Positions 5,441 to 5,487 of a DNA stretch of 5,487 nucleotides are shown here, piece after piece; the stretch's first letter is position 1; every line of letters begins with the position of its first letter. This DNA is from Candidatus Omnitrophota bacterium (GTDB lineage Bacteria; Omnitrophota; Gorgyraeia; Gygaellales; Profunditerraquicolaceae), in assembly GCA_026387555.1 (NCBI GenBank), contig JAPLLM010000016.1, positions 1 through 5,487 on the forward strand. The letters run 5' to 3'. A model generated the notes under the pieces. The model was not told where the DNA came from. It did not search any database and worked only from the letters and a program-made list of their open reading frames with translations. Position numbers and translations under genes: made by a program.

Positions 5441-5487
5441 CGATCGGAATCGAACCGACATATATAGCTTGGAAGGCTATTGTTCTA
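5432..5487 (-). tRNA. tRNA-Gly, anticodon UCC, 5' end cut by the window edge
   Basis: The 3' 56 bases of a tRNA are visible on the minus strand. The acceptor 3' strand is CGCCCGC (5436-5442), the discriminator is T (5435) and CCA is encoded (5432-5434). The T arm is GTCGG-TTCGATT-CCGAT. The variable region is 4 bases (ATAT). The anticodon stem is ATAGC/GCTAT (5476-5480 with 5464-5468). The loop CTTCCAA (5469-5475) has the normal U33 and anticodon TCC, which reads GGA and GGG glycine codons. GAAC at 5482-5485 is the 3' D-stem strand. The missing part (acceptor 5' strand and most of the D arm) is beyond the right edge. A U73 discriminator fits bacterial tRNA-Gly. It stands 27 bases before the kinase gene, in the same direction, with no terminator between. 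Confidence 0.95.

Noticed and set aside
5405..5487. tRNA-Gly 3' end as an integration (att) site
   Set aside because: There is no integrase, no direct repeat of the tRNA end in the window, and the downstream genes look like ordinary chromosomal genes.

Overview
The window holds a tightly packed bacterial gene string in which everything I can support lies on the minus strand. Read in the direction of transcription (right to left) the order is: tRNA-Gly(UCC), cut by the right edge; a soluble PAS-PAS sensor histidine kinase; a stand-alone receiver protein; a divergent (archaeal-like) thymidylate synthase family protein; a PilZ protein; gpsA (glycerol-3-phosphate dehydrogenase); tRNA-Pro(GGG); a second PilZ protein; and hom (homoserine dehydrogenase), cut by the left edge. 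Gaps between genes are 1 to 27 bases, there is no gene-free stretch above 30 bases, and I found no convincing promoter or intrinsic terminator. One long transcript, or a few with promoters hidden inside genes or outside the window, is the simplest reading.

The organism is a bacterium using the standard bacterial code, with clear Shine-Dalgarno sites and tRNA genes that encode their CCA end. Base composition looks moderate by eye (not computed). The mix of c-di-GMP receptor-type PilZ proteins with YSG-x-ERR N-termini, a cytoplasmic NtrB-like kinase, an archaeal-like thymidylate synthase homologue and tRNA genes inside operons resembles uncultured, deep-branching Gram-negative lineages such as Omnitrophota. 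That placement is an impression, not something the sequence proves.

Right part (3554-5487): tRNA-Gly is followed after 27 bases by the kinase, then the receiver. These two are probably a phosphorelay pair; the receiver has no DNA-binding domain, so its output must be protein-protein contact or onward phosphotransfer. Middle (1400-3552): the thymidylate synthase homologue, PilZ protein and gpsA follow with 1, 1 and 4 base gaps, so translational coupling is likely. Left part (1-1392): tRNA-Pro sits 7 bases after the gpsA stop codon and 21 bases before the next PilZ start codon, whose strong ribosome site begins 7 bases after the tRNA CCA. hom starts 4 bases after that PilZ stop.

The genes combine housekeeping metabolism (nucleotide, phospholipid precursor and threonine/methionine precursor synthesis) with signalling (phosphorelay plus two probable c-di-GMP receptors). 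No direct functional link is shown by the sequence. The strongest oddity is the anticodon loop of tRNA-Pro, which reads AGGGGGG, so the almost universal U33 is a G. The second is the thymidylate synthase homologue, which keeps the catalytic cysteine and nucleotide-binding residues but departs from ThyA elsewhere. I found no mobile element, CRISPR array or obvious new defence system.
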